A stretch of DNA of 64,000 nucleotides from Peteryoungia desertarenae (GTDB lineage: Bacteria > Pseudomonadota > Alphaproteobacteria > Rhizobiales > Rhizobiaceae), in NCBI RefSeq assembly GCF_005860795.2, contig NZ_CP058350.1, positions 3,440,501-3,504,500 of the forward strand. Direction: 5' to 3'. The translations under genes were made by a program, and so were the position numbers. Under the pieces are notes generated by a model. It was not told the origin of the DNA and made no database searches. It worked only from the letters and a program-made list of their open reading frames with translations. Within the stretch, counting starts at the first letter, position 1. Each line of letters opens with the position of its first letter. This document shows positions 44,990-54,673 of the stretch, piece after piece.

Positions 44990-45400
44990 ATGATCCGCAG
45001 GGCGACGCGAGCCGACATCGATCGGATTTTTGAAATTCGCAACAATGTCCGTGAAAACCGCTTGTCCGATCCGTCCAAGGTGACGGTTGCCGATGTCGAG
45101 TGGTTCATCGACCATCCCGGCATCTATCTCTGGGTCGAAGATGACACGATCGCCGGCTTCTCCGCCGCCGATCCACGCAATGGATCTATCTGGGCGCTCT
45201 TTCTGGATGAGCGGTTCGAAGGACGCGGGATCGGTCGCACCTTGCTGGAGCAAGCCTGTGAGGTGCTGCAGGCATCCGGCTGGAACCGTATCTGGCTCAC
45301 CACCGGTCCCGGCACGCGCGCCGAACAGCTTTACCGCAAGGCAGGCTGGGAATGCCTCGGCCAGGAGGCGGACGAATTGCGGTTCGAGCGCTGCCTCTGA
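44990..45400 (+). CDS. GNAT-family N-acetyltransferase
   Basis: The 136-residue acetyl-CoA-dependent acyltransferase has motif A LFLDERFEGRGIGRTLLEQA (about residues 66-85), with the pyrophosphate-binding R-G-x-G core, and a conserved C-terminal LYRKAGWECLG strand. The opening IRRATRADIDRIFEIRNNVREN is typical. The substrate is unknown. It lies 15 bp after the response regulator and may be cotranscribed. A bidirectional terminator separates it from the livK-type gene. Confidence 0.85.
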   Translation: MIRRATRADIDRIFEIRNNVRENRLSDPSKVTVADVEWFIDHPGIYLWVEDDTIAGFSAADPRNGSIWALFLDERFEGRGIGRTLLEQACEVLQASGWNRIWLTTGPGTRAEQLYRKAGWECLGQEADELRFERCL

Positions 45401-45482
45401 CGCAGTACCTCCCCGCCTCGGTCATGGTGAGAGAGCAGCAAACAAGCAAAAAATGTTCACTGACGCTCTGCTTCAAACGCAG

Positions 45483-45507
45483 AAAACCCGGCTCAAGGCC
45501 GGGTTTT
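45483..45507. terminator. Bidirectional intrinsic terminator
   Basis: AAAACCCGGC (45483-45492), loop TCAAG, GCCGGGTTTT (45498-45507). The A- and T-tracts make it functional for both the acetyltransferase and the convergent livK-type gene. Confidence 0.85.
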
Positions 45508-45530
45508 CCGTCAACCGCAATGCGGATTGA

Positions 45531-46649
45531 TTACATGTTCTGGAAGTACGAGTACTTGCCGTCCTCGCCCTTCTTCCAGGTGTACATGACGTAGTCCGGA
45601 CGGGTGATGTCGCCCTTTTCGTCGAAGCTCAGCTCGCCGATGACGGTCGTGTACGGACCCTTTTCCTTCAGCGCGGTTGCGACAGCTTCCGGATCGGTCG
45701 AAGCGGCAGCAGCAGCGGCTGCAGCAATGACCTGCATCGCAGCGTAGGAGTAGAGCGTGTAGGCTTCCGGCTCGAAGCCAGCGTCGCGGAACTTCTTCAC
45801 TGCATCAGCAGCGTTCGGGTTCTGGCGCGGATCCGGCGGGAAGGTCATCAGCGTGCCGTCAACTGCGTCACCGGCAATCGAAGCAAGTTCGTTCGAGGTG
45901 ATGCCGTCACCCGACATCAGAACGGCGTCGAGGCCCTGGCTGTCCATCTGGCGCATGATCAGGCCAGCTTCGGTGTGAAGACCACCGAAGTAGACAACGC
46001 CAACACCGGCATCCTTCATCTTGGCGATCAGGGCCGAATAGTCCTTCTCACCGGGGGTGATGCCTTCATAGATGACTTCCGTCACGCCGAGAGCATTCAT
46101 GGCCTTCTTGGTTTCGTCAGCCAGACCCTGACCGTAAGGCGTCTTGTCGTGAACGACAGCAACCTTCACGTCCTTGAAGTTGTCGGCGATGTACTGGCCG
46201 GCAACAGCACCCTGCTGGTCGTCACGACCGCAAACGCGGAAGGTGTTCCAGAGGCCACGCTCGGTGAAGTTCGGGTTGGTCGAAGCAGGCGTGATCTGAA
46301 GGATGCCGTTTTCGGCATAGACTTCAGAAGCCGGGATCGAAACGCCCGAGTTGAAGTGACCGATGACGAACTGGACGCCGTCGGCAACGAATTTGTTGGC
46401 AACCGAAACGCCCTGCTTGGCGTCGGAAACGTCGTCACCGAGAACGATCTTGATCATTTCGCCGTTGATGCCGCCAGCAGCATTGATGTCGGCAGCAGCC
46501 TGTTCAGCACCCTTCTGGAGCTGTGCACCGAAAGCAGCGTTAGGGCCGGTCAGAGGACCGGCTACGCCGACGAGAATGTCAGCCCAGGCATTGCCGCTGA
46601 AGGCGACCATCGCCGACAGCGCGACTGCCGAGAGGAGAGACTTCTTCAT
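45531..46649 (-). CDS. livK: Branched-chain amino acid ABC transporter substrate-binding protein
   Basis: Periplasmic receptor of 372 residues. A signal peptide is cleaved near GNAWA (residue 23). The mature domain begins [24 protein letters not shown], and the ligand-pocket segments [12 protein letters not shown] and [14 protein letters not shown] are characteristic of LivK/BraC. It is the last gene of the operon and has 142 bp in front of it, so it may also have its own promoter. The preferred amino acid cannot be read; rhizobial Bra-type systems have broad specificity. Confidence 0.9.
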   Translation of the reverse strand: MKKSLLSAVALSAMVAFSGNAWADILVGVAGPLTGPNAAFGAQLQKGAEQAAADINAAGGINGEMIKIVLGDDVSDAKQGVSVANKFVADGVQFVIGHFNSGVSIPASEVYAENGILQITPASTNPNFTERGLWNTFRVCGRDDQQGAVAGQYIADNFKDVKVAVVHDKTPYGQGLADETKKAMNALGVTEVIYEGITPGEKDYSALIAKMKDAGVGVVYFGGLHTEAGLIMRQMDSQGLDAVLMSGDGITSNELASIAGDAVDGTLMTFPPDPRQNPNAADAVKKFRDAGFEPEAYTLYSYAAMQVIAAAAAAAASTDPEAVATALKEKGPYTTVIGELSFDEKGDITRPDYVMYTWKKGEDGKYSYFQNM

Positions 46650-46791
46650 ATTTTGACTCCCAATTTTTTAAGCGGGTTGATTTTGTTTAAGCCTGCGCAA
46701 TACCCGCTGCAACTGCGCCGGAAAACTGTTCCACTCTTTGTCCGAGGCCGAGGCCTTCTGTCGCCAATCTGGGACAGAAAACAACGGCTTG

Positions 46792-47145
46792 TCAATCTTT
46801 CTTCTTCCACGAGAAATAGGAAGTTCTTTCATAGAGCCAATAATAGTTATCGGCCATTTGGGTCGCCCGCCGAGACTGGAATCCAGCCAAGGCGAAGACC
46901 AGTAGTGTTACGACGTCAATGACGTAGTAGAACGGGCTGATGAAGGGACCCGAAAACAGCGAGAAATGCAGGAAGCGCATGACGAGCCCAAGTCCGAGCG
47001 TGTAAAACACGACCGTACCATAGCTCTGCCAGCTCTCGGCTACGGCACGCCCGGTACGCCAGGCGGTCCAGAAGCCAATTAACATCACCATCACCCGCAA
47101 TACGATGCGAACGGTGGTGTCACTTTCAAAAAACAAGCCTTGCAT
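46792..47145 (-). CDS. DUF6867 small membrane protein of the branched-chain amino acid operon
   Basis: The 117-residue protein has three or four hydrophobic helices (about 13-25, 43-60, 65-93) and an aromatic-rich C-terminus (YYWLYERTSYFSWKKKD). It matches the DUF6867 family, found between livF and livK in Rhizobiales. The function is unknown; an accessory role in the transporter is suggested by its fixed place. It follows livF by 18 bases. Confidence 0.72.
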   Translation of the reverse strand: MQGLFFESDTTVRIVLRVMVMLIGFWTAWRTGRAVAESWQSYGTVVFYTLGLGLVMRFLHFSLFSGPFISPFYYVIDVVTLLVFALAGFQSRRATQMADNYYWLYERTSYFSWKKKD

Positions 47146-47163
47146 GTCAGTTCCTCCGCGCGC

Positions 47164-47892
47164 TCAATGATGGCCGCCTTCGAGATAGGCCGCCCGGACC
47201 GAAGGATCGGCCAGCAATTCCCTGCCCGTGCCGCTCATCGTCACCTTGCCGTTGACCATGACATAGGCTCGATCGGACAGCTTCAGCGCCGCAAACGCAT
47301 TCTGCTCCACCAGGAAGACGGTCAGCCCCTCTTCCTTGTTCAGCTTCTTGATCTGCTCGAAGATGCCCTTGACGATCAGCGGTGCGAGACCGAGCGACGG
47401 CTCGTCAAGAAGCAGAAGTTTCGGACGCGCCATCAATGCGCGGCCAATGGAGAGCATCTGCTGCTCGCCGCCCGACAACGTGCCGCCACGCTGGCTCTGG
47501 CGTTCCTTGAGGCGCGGGAACATCGCAAAGATCTTCTCCACGTCTTCCTGGAAATATTTCATGTTGTCGAGACCCGCACCCATCTGGAGGTTCTCCAGAA
47601 CGGTCATGCGCGGGAAGATACGACGGCCTTCGGGGGACTGCGCAATCCGACGGCGGGCGATCAGATGCGTCGGCTGCTTCGTGATGTCTTCACCATCGAA
47701 GATAACCCGACCGCTGCGCGCCTGCGGGCTGCCGCAGATCGTCATCATCAGGGTCGACTTGCCGGCGCCATTGGCCCCGATCAGCGACACGATCTCACCC
47801 TTGTTCACATGGACGTCGACACCGGCGAGGGCCCGGATATTGCCGTAATAGGTTTCGACACCCTCGACTTTGAGAAGCGGTTCACCAGACAT
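47164..47892 (-). CDS. livF: Branched-chain amino acid ABC transporter ATPase LivF
   Basis: ATPase of 242 residues: Walker A GANGAGKST near residue 38, signature LSGGEQQMLSIGRAL, Walker B LLLLDEPSLGLAP, and the LivF-specific VFLVEQNAFAALKLSDRAYVM. The start overlaps the livG stop. It completes the two-ATPase set of the importer. Confidence 0.93.
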   Translation of the reverse strand: MSGEPLLKVEGVETYYGNIRALAGVDVHVNKGEIVSLIGANGAGKSTLMMTICGSPQARSGRVIFDGEDITKQPTHLIARRRIAQSPEGRRIFPRMTVLENLQMGAGLDNMKYFQEDVEKIFAMFPRLKERQSQRGGTLSGGEQQMLSIGRALMARPKLLLLDEPSLGLAPLIVKGIFEQIKKLNKEEGLTVFLVEQNAFAALKLSDRAYVMVNGKVTMSGTGRELLADPSVRAAYLEGGHH

Positions 47893-48764
47893 TATTTCGT
47901 CTCCCCGGCAACAGCTTCGACTTCGTGGATTGCTTCATCCAATTCTTCATCCTCGACACCCAGATAGGCCGCAATGACCTTCGGGTCGTTCTTCACGTGA
48001 TCCGGCGTACCGTCAGAGATCTTCTGACCATATTCCAGAACGACGACGTGATCGGAGATCTGCATGACAACAGACATGTCGTGCTCGATAAGCAGCAACG
48101 ATGTCCCCTCGTCACGAATGCTCTTCAGCAACTGATTGAGCGCGAGCGATTCCTTTGGATTGAGGCCCGCGGCCGGCTCGTCCAGGCACAGAAGCTCCGG
48201 CCCTGTGCACATGGCCCGGCAGATTTCCAGACGGCGCTGAGCACCATAGGGAAGATCGCCAGCCGGATCATCCGCACGCTCGATCAGATCGGCCTTTTCA
48301 AGCCAGACCCTGGCCTTTCCGATGGCCTCTTCGGCAGCCCGCTTGTAAGCTGGCATACCCAACAGACCCATGATCGTATAGCCGGACGCCTTCATCAGCA
48401 TGTTGTGCTGCGCGACAAGCAGGTTTTCCAGAACTGTCAGACCCGTAAAAAGACGGATGTTCTGGAAGGTACGGGCAACCTTCGCGGTCTTGGTGATCTG
48501 GAAATCATCCAAGCGCTCGAGGAGGTAATCCTTGCCGGAAGAATGGTGCATGGTGATCATGCCCATCGTCGGCTTGTAGAACCCCGTGATGCAGTTGAAC
48601 ACGGTCGTCTTGCCCGCGCCATTGGGGCCAATCAGGGCCGTGATTTCCCCACGCTTGGCCTGGAAGGACAGGTCGTTGATGGCCATCAGGCCACCAAACC
48701 GCATCGAAAGATGCTCGACACTGAGGATTGTATCATTTTTCATTGTTGTATCCTTGGAAGCCAT
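47892..48764 (-). CDS. livG: Branched-chain amino acid ABC transporter ATPase LivG
   Basis: ATPase of 290 residues with Walker A GPNGAGKTTVFNCITG, a LivG-type insertion (HNMLMKASGYTIMG), the signature LPYGAQRRLEICRAM, Walker B LLCLDEPAAGLNPKES and switch LLLIEHDMSVVM. An acidic tail (EDEELDEAIHEVEAVAGE) ends it. The ATG at 48764 touches the livM stop; an internal ATG at 48743 with AAGGA upstream is an equally good start. Confidence 0.93.
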   Translation of the reverse strand: MASKDTTMKNDTILSVEHLSMRFGGLMAINDLSFQAKRGEITALIGPNGAGKTTVFNCITGFYKPTMGMITMHHSSGKDYLLERLDDFQITKTAKVARTFQNIRLFTGLTVLENLLVAQHNMLMKASGYTIMGLLGMPAYKRAAEEAIGKARVWLEKADLIERADDPAGDLPYGAQRRLEICRAMCTGPELLCLDEPAAGLNPKESLALNQLLKSIRDEGTSLLLIEHDMSVVMQISDHVVVLEYGQKISDGTPDHVKNDPKVIAAYLGVEDEELDEAIHEVEAVAGETK

Positions 48765-50161
48765 CAGCCGTGACCTTCCTTGGTGAAGCTGCCTGAAACG
48801 GCCTTTTGCTCCTTGAGGAACGCCGTCGGCTGTCGACTGCCAACAAAGCCACGCGGCTTGAACAGCATGACAATGACCATTGCCAGACCAAAGATCAGCA
48901 TACGGTAGAGTTCCGGTGTGAAATCGGGTCCGAAGATCTGCTTCAGGAACTGCATTTCACGCAGAAGCTCCGTCCCGCCGATCATGACGATGGCCGCAAC
49001 CGCAATGCCCGTCAATGAGCCCATGCCACCGAGAACGACAATCGCAAGGATGACGGCCGACTCAAGGAACACGAAGCTTTCAGGCGAAACGAAGCCTTGA
49101 CGGGCGGCGAAGAAAGAGCCGGCAAATCCACCGAACATCGCGCCGATCGCAAAGGCGGTCAGCTTTGTCGTGACGGTATTGATGCCGAGCGAACGGCAGG
49201 CAATCTCGTCTTCACGCAGCGCTTCCCAGGCCCGACCGATCGGCATGCGACGGAGCTTGATCGTGACATAGGCTGTCAGGCAGCACAGCGCCAGGATGAT
49301 GTAGAAGAGATAGATCTTGTAGTAGGCCGACGACATCGGCAGATCGAACATCTTGGCAAAACCGTCCGGCGAAGCGTTGAATTCGATGCCAAACAGGGTT
49401 GCCTTCGGAATGCTGGAGATACCGAAGGTTCCCTTGGTGACGTCCTGCCAGTTGATCAGGACCAGACGAATGATTTCGCCAAAGGCCAGTGTCACGATTG
49501 CGAGGTAGTCTCCTCGCAATCGCAAGACAGGGAAACCGAGAATGATGCCCCAGAAGGCCGCCAGAATGCCTGCCAGTGGCAGGAGAATCCAGAAGGACAG
49601 ACCAAAATTCTGGGCAAGCAGCGCGTAGGAATAGGCTCCGACCGCATAGAAGGCCACGTAGCCAAGATCGAGCAGACCGGCAAGACCGACGACGATGTTG
49701 AGACCCCAGGCCAGCATCACGTAGATCAGGATCTGGATGCCCAGGTTGTCGACATACTTCAGCGATCCCTGGAAGCCCGTCAGCATGACGATGACCGGCG
49801 GATAGAGGATCAGCGCGACGAGAGCGATCTTCAGAAAGTGCGTCTTGATGAAGCCCGGCTTGGCATCAATCTCGTGCGCCGGCAGCTTGCCGGTGACCTT
49901 GCGCGCCTTGCGGCCCGCATACCATGGCACCAGGAAAGCGACCATGAGGAAGCGACCAACAGCCGCGATGGCAACGAAGGTCGCCAGCAAGCCCCAGCGC
50001 GGGTACCAGATGAGCTCGTTCGCCATGTTCTGGTCGGTCTTGATGCCGATATAGAGGCTGAACATGCCAAGGGCGAGAAGGCCGGCGAACAGGCCTTCCT
50101 TGACGGCACGCGCCATAAGGCCGGAGGATGGAGCACCGGTTGCGTTTGCAGAATTGTCCAT
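48764..50161 (-). CDS. livM: Branched-chain amino acid ABC transporter permease LivM
   Basis: Permease of 465 residues. It is longer than a minimal LivM because of a roughly 100-residue N-terminal extension with two helices and a basic loop (WYAGRKARKVTGKLPAHEID). The core contains YVMLAWGLNIVVGLAGLLDLGYVAFYAVGAY and the coupling loop GRAWEALREDEIACRSLGINTVTTKL. I start at 50161 (MDNSANATG); the longer frame overlaps livH. The stop is coupled to livG. Confidence 0.92.
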   Translation of the reverse strand: MDNSANATGAPSSGLMARAVKEGLFAGLLALGMFSLYIGIKTDQNMANELIWYPRWGLLATFVAIAAVGRFLMVAFLVPWYAGRKARKVTGKLPAHEIDAKPGFIKTHFLKIALVALILYPPVIVMLTGFQGSLKYVDNLGIQILIYVMLAWGLNIVVGLAGLLDLGYVAFYAVGAYSYALLAQNFGLSFWILLPLAGILAAFWGIILGFPVLRLRGDYLAIVTLAFGEIIRLVLINWQDVTKGTFGISSIPKATLFGIEFNASPDGFAKMFDLPMSSAYYKIYLFYIILALCCLTAYVTIKLRRMPIGRAWEALREDEIACRSLGINTVTTKLTAFAIGAMFGGFAGSFFAARQGFVSPESFVFLESAVILAIVVLGGMGSLTGIAVAAIVMIGGTELLREMQFLKQIFGPDFTPELYRMLIFGLAMVIVMLFKPRGFVGSRQPTAFLKEQKAVSGSFTKEGHG

Positions 50162-50165
50162 GATG

Positions 50166-51068
<903 letters not shown>

Positions 51069-51341
51069 ATACTATCCCCCGGACGCGCCTCGGTGTTGCG
51101 TCTCTTTTTGTTGTCCCTTTCGGGTGTTGGGCGTCGGGGATTCCTTACCGCTTTGAACAGAAAAGTGAAGGCAAAAATGGCGACTTCACGCCAAAAACTG
51201 TGCGTGAACAGGGCTTTTGACGCAAGAAAGCACAGATCTGCCAAAAAAGAGGCATAAAAGCGAAGATTTTCAGCAGCCACCAAAGCGCCGCGACGGATCA
51301 CAAAAATGCACAAATACAAGTGCATTCTTGCCGAAAATGGT

Positions 51342-53768
51342 TCACCCGCGCATCCGCGACCCATTGGCGTCAAAAAGCGCCATCGGCTGCAGCCGGGCGG
51401 GAATGATCTCACCGAGGATTTCCACAGCCCAGCCATCCATTTCGTCCGCGATTTCCTTCGGCACATAGCCAAGTGCGACGGACACACCGCTTGCATGGGC
51501 ATAACCGCCGGAGGTGACCCAGCCACGGACTTCGCCCCTGTAGGAGATCGGCTCGTCACCGATGACGTCAGCATCCTTGGCTTCGATGACAAAGGTTCTC
51601 AGCCTCAAGGAACCACCTGACAGCTTCTCCTCGAGTGCTGCCTGCTTGCCGATGAAGCTCGCTTCCTTCTTCAGTGCCACGAAACGCGAGAGCCCCGCCT
51701 CCAGCGGTCCGTAAAGTGGTCGATATTCGCGCGACCAGCTGCCAAAGCCCTTTTCAAGCCGCAGCGCATTCAGCGCCCGAAGACCAAACAGCGAAATGCC
51801 GAACTCGGCCCCGGCCTCCATCAATGCATCGAACAGGTAGCGCTGGTATTCCGGTCGCATCCAGATCTCGTAGCCAAGATCACCGGTATAGCTGACACGC
51901 CCGACAATGGCCGGCGCCATGCCGAGATCCATCTCCCGGATCGCCATGAAGGGAAAGGCCTCGTCGGAGACGTCGAGATGGGTGAGCTTGGCCAGCACAT
52001 CGCGCGACTTCGGCCCGGCGATCGACAGGCCGACGAGGCTGAGGTTCAGCGCCTCGACATCAACGGAGCCGTCGTCGGGAAGATGGCTCTCGAACCAGCG
52101 CATGTGATAGTCCTCGGCAATTCCTGAGCCAATCACCAGGAAATCCTCGTCGTCAAGATTGGCAACCGTGAAGTCACCGATCAGCTTGCCGGCTTCGTTC
52201 AGCATCGGCGCAAGCGTCATGCGCCCGACATCGGGCAGTTTGGCAGCCAGCATGTGATCAAGCCAGACGCGCGCGCCCTCCCCGCTGACCATATATTTGG
52301 CAAAGCCCGAGGTCTCCATCAGGCCGACGCTGTCACGCACGGCCTTGGCTTCGCGGCCGACCGCCTCGAAATCGGTCGAGCGGCGCCAGGAGAACTTGTC
52401 CTCGACACCCTCGGGCGCAAACCAGAGCGGTGTTTCCAGCCCGTAGGACGCACCGAAGACCGCACCGGCAGCCTTCAGCTTGTCGTAGATCGGCGTGGTG
52501 AGCAGCGGACGGGCTGCCGGAAGCTCCTCGTTCGGATAGCGAATCGAGAAACGGCGGGAATAGTTTTCGCGCACCTTCGCATTGGTATAGGCGAGCGTGG
52601 CATAGTCGCCGTAGCGGCAGACATCCATGGCAAACACGTCGAAGCCCGGATCGCCTTCGATGATCCAGTTGGCAAGCGCCAGTCCCACGCCGCCGCCCTG
52701 AGAGAAGCCGGCCATGACCGCACAGGCCGACCAGAAATTGGTCATGCCGCGTACGGGGCCGACCAGCGGGTTACCATCCGGCGAGAAGGTGAAGGGGCCG
52801 TTGATGATCTTCTTGATGCCGGCATTGTTGAAGGCCGGGAAATGCCGGAAGCCGATTTCGAGCTCGTTGGTGATCCGCTCCAGGTCTTCGGCCAGGAGTT
52901 CATGGCCGAAGGTCCAGGGCGTCTCGATCGGCGACCAGGGGCGGCAATCCTTTTCATAAGTGCCCATCAGCATGCCGTTGCGCTCCTGGCGGATATAGAT
53001 CTCGCCGTCGAAATCGACGCAGTGCATCAGCTCCTTGCCGGTCGTCTTGTTGAACTCGATGACCTCGGGCATGTCCTCGGTGATCAGATACATGTGCTCC
53101 ATGGCCAGCACCGGCAGTTCCAGCCCAACCATGCGCCCGACTTCGCGCGCCCAGAGACCGGCGGCGTTGACCACATGCTCGGCGCGGATTTCGCCCTTGT
53201 CGGTGATCACCCGCCAGGTGCCATCTTCCAGCTGCACCAGATCCTCGACCTTGGTGTGCAGATAGATTTCCGCGCCGTTCTTCTTCGCCGACTTCGCATA
53301 GGCATGGGTCGTGCCGTAGGGGTCGAGATGGCCTTCATGCGGATCGAAGACCGCGCCGACGAACTGCTTCGGGTCCAGGAGCGGCATCATCTCGTAGGCT
53401 TCCTGCGCCGAAATCAGCGTCGCCTCGCCGCCCGCATACTTGCCCTTGGCAAGCAGCGACTTCATCCAGTCGAAGCGCTCCTTGGTGGCCGCCAGCATCA
53501 GGCCCGATGTCATGTGCAGGCCGATATCCTGACCGGAATATTCCTCGATCTCCTTGTAGAGCTCGACCGTATACTTCTGCAGCTTGGCGACATTCGGATC
53601 GCCATTGATCGTGTGCATGCCGCCAGCCGCATGCCAGGTGGAGCCGGAGGTCAGCTCGGAGCGCTCGAGCAGGACGACATCGGTCCAGCCGAACTTGGTC
53701 AGGTGATAAAGCACCGAACACCCGACGACACCCCCGCCGATGACGACGACACGCGCATGGCTCTTCAT
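51342..53768 (-). CDS. Dimethylglycine dehydrogenase-like FAD/GcvT-domain enzyme
   Basis: Oxidatively demethylates dimethylglycine (or sarcosine), passing the methyl group to tetrahydrofolate. The 808-residue protein has an N-terminal FAD fold (VVIGGGVVGCSVLYHL, residues 8-23). A histidine in TSGSTWHAAGG is at the place of covalent flavin attachment in mitochondrial DMGDH. A substrate domain runs to about 380, then a GcvT-like folate-binding half follows (LRALNALRLEKGFGSWSREY near 695). The neighbouring soxBDAG genes take the next step, sarcosine to glycine, so dimethylglycine is the likeliest substrate. Confidence 0.85.
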   Translation of the reverse strand: MKSHARVVVIGGGVVGCSVLYHLTKFGWTDVVLLERSELTSGSTWHAAGGMHTINGDPNVAKLQKYTVELYKEIEEYSGQDIGLHMTSGLMLAATKERFDWMKSLLAKGKYAGGEATLISAQEAYEMMPLLDPKQFVGAVFDPHEGHLDPYGTTHAYAKSAKKNGAEIYLHTKVEDLVQLEDGTWRVITDKGEIRAEHVVNAAGLWAREVGRMVGLELPVLAMEHMYLITEDMPEVIEFNKTTGKELMHCVDFDGEIYIRQERNGMLMGTYEKDCRPWSPIETPWTFGHELLAEDLERITNELEIGFRHFPAFNNAGIKKIINGPFTFSPDGNPLVGPVRGMTNFWSACAVMAGFSQGGGVGLALANWIIEGDPGFDVFAMDVCRYGDYATLAYTNAKVRENYSRRFSIRYPNEELPAARPLLTTPIYDKLKAAGAVFGASYGLETPLWFAPEGVEDKFSWRRSTDFEAVGREAKAVRDSVGLMETSGFAKYMVSGEGARVWLDHMLAAKLPDVGRMTLAPMLNEAGKLIGDFTVANLDDEDFLVIGSGIAEDYHMRWFESHLPDDGSVDVEALNLSLVGLSIAGPKSRDVLAKLTHLDVSDEAFPFMAIREMDLGMAPAIVGRVSYTGDLGYEIWMRPEYQRYLFDALMEAGAEFGISLFGLRALNALRLEKGFGSWSREYRPLYGPLEAGLSRFVALKKEASFIGKQAALEEKLSGGSLRLRTFVIEAKDADVIGDEPISYRGEVRGWVTSGGYAHASGVSVALGYVPKEIADEMDGWAVEILGEIIPARLQPMALFDANGSRMRG

Positions 53769-53844
53769 GGAAAAACGCTCCCTTTGGCGGCAATGATTGA
53801 TGCGACAAAGCTAGATTGCGCGCATGAAAGCCAGAAGACCATGC

Positions 53845-53863
53845 TGCGACGAAAGATGTCGCA
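53845..53863. promoter_or_regulatory. Inverted repeat TGCGAC-N7-GTCGCA upstream of the dehydrogenase
   Basis: Perfect 6-bp arms, 77 bp before the start of the dimethylglycine dehydrogenase gene; a further TGCGACA half-site lies nearer the start (about 53800). It could be an operator for that gene. No factor assigned. Confidence 0.35.
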
Positions 53864-53946
53864 TCGATGACAGCGAGTGTTCAGGGCGCGGCGTGCTATC
53901 CGGCCTACCGGTACTCCTGACAGGTCCCTTGGGCAGCTTGCGAAGC

Positions 53947-53964
53947 GTTGTCAAATATGACAAC
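53947..53964. promoter_or_regulatory. Predicted toxin-antitoxin operator
   Basis: GTTGTCA-AATA-TGACAAC, perfect 7-bp arms, ends seven bases before the toxin ATG. Its place fits autoregulation by the Xre-type antitoxin, as is usual in higBA systems. Confidence 0.6.
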
Positions 53965-53971
53965 ATAAGCC

Positions 53972-54307
53972 ATGAAAGAGATCCTCTGGTTAAAGCCAGC
54001 ACGCAAAGACTTCGAGGCGTTTCCGGCAGGCGCCCGCGAGCTCATCGCAACAGCGCTTGTGATCGCAGCAGAGGGCCGAAAGGCCGATATCGCAAAACCA
54101 ATGAAGGGTCTGGGCTCAGGCGTTTTGGAAATTGCGCTGCCTTACCGCTCCGATGCCTATCGCGTCGTTTAGGCGGTCCAGATTGGCGACGCGATCTGGG
54201 TGGTTCACGCCTTTCAAAAGAAATCCACCAAGGGAACAGCCACACCTCAGAAGGAGGTGGAACCGATTAAAACCCGCTTGAAACGCTTGGAGGAAATGAT
54301 GTCATGA
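53972..54307 (+). pseudogene. HigB/RelE-like toxin (phage Gp49 type) with in-frame stop
   Basis: The reading frame gives MKEILWLKPARKDFEAFPAG through YRVV, then TAG at 54170-54172 (codon 67). It then continues in the same frame as AVQIGDAIWVVHAFQKKSTKG to a stop at 54307. The joined product would be 111 residues, right for Gp49-like HigB toxins, in which YRVVYAVQ-type sequence is expected at this point. One base change in a tyrosine codon (TAT or TAC to TAG) explains it. The catalytic half is after the stop, so the toxin is probably dead unless the stop is read through. It overlaps the antitoxin start (ATGA). Confidence 0.8.
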
Positions 54308-54630
54308 GTGAAGACGATTTCGAAGTCGTGCGCGGCAGCGGCAACATCTTTGCAGACTTCGGCGATCCGGAAGCCGAAACCAAACTTCTGAAAGCAAGGC
54401 TCGCCGCCGAAATCATCGGGGTGCTTGACGAGCGCAAGATCAGCGTCCGGGAAGCAGAGCGCATGACGGGGGTAACCGCAGCCGACATATCCCGCGTGCG
54501 CAATACCGATCTGGCCAAGTTTACCCTCGACCGGCTGCTGCGCATCCACCACCGGCTGGCACCCGGGGTAAAAGTGGGGCTGACGTTTTCAGTTCGAGAT
54601 CCCTCGGACCATCCTGCTTTGGCCTCCTGA
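54304..54630 (+). CDS. Xre-family antitoxin (HigA-like)
   Basis: The 108-residue protein has a helix-turn-helix at about residues 40-75 (LDERKISVREAERMTGVTAADISRVRNTDLAKFTLDRLLRI). This is the DUF/XRE type paired with Gp49-like toxins; it starts FADFGDPEAETKLLKARLAAEI, as such antitoxins do. It is intact while its toxin partner carries a stop codon. It would bind the palindrome at 53947-53964 to repress the pair. It is followed by a GC-rich hairpin and the convergent phosphoesterase gene. Confidence 0.82.
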   Translation: MSEDDFEVVRGSGNIFADFGDPEAETKLLKARLAAEIIGVLDERKISVREAERMTGVTAADISRVRNTDLAKFTLDRLLRIHHRLAPGVKVGLTFSVRDPSDHPALAS

Positions 54631-54638
54631 ACGGGAGA

Positions 54639-54671
54639 GGCAGGCGATCCCCGACCAGCCTCACGCCTGCC
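54639..54671. terminator. Hairpin between antitoxin and phosphoesterase genes
   Basis: GGCAGGCG (54639-54646) pairs with CGCCTGCC (54664-54671) in the convergent gap. No clear T-run, so terminator function is only possible. Confidence 0.3.
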
Positions 54672-54673
54672 CA

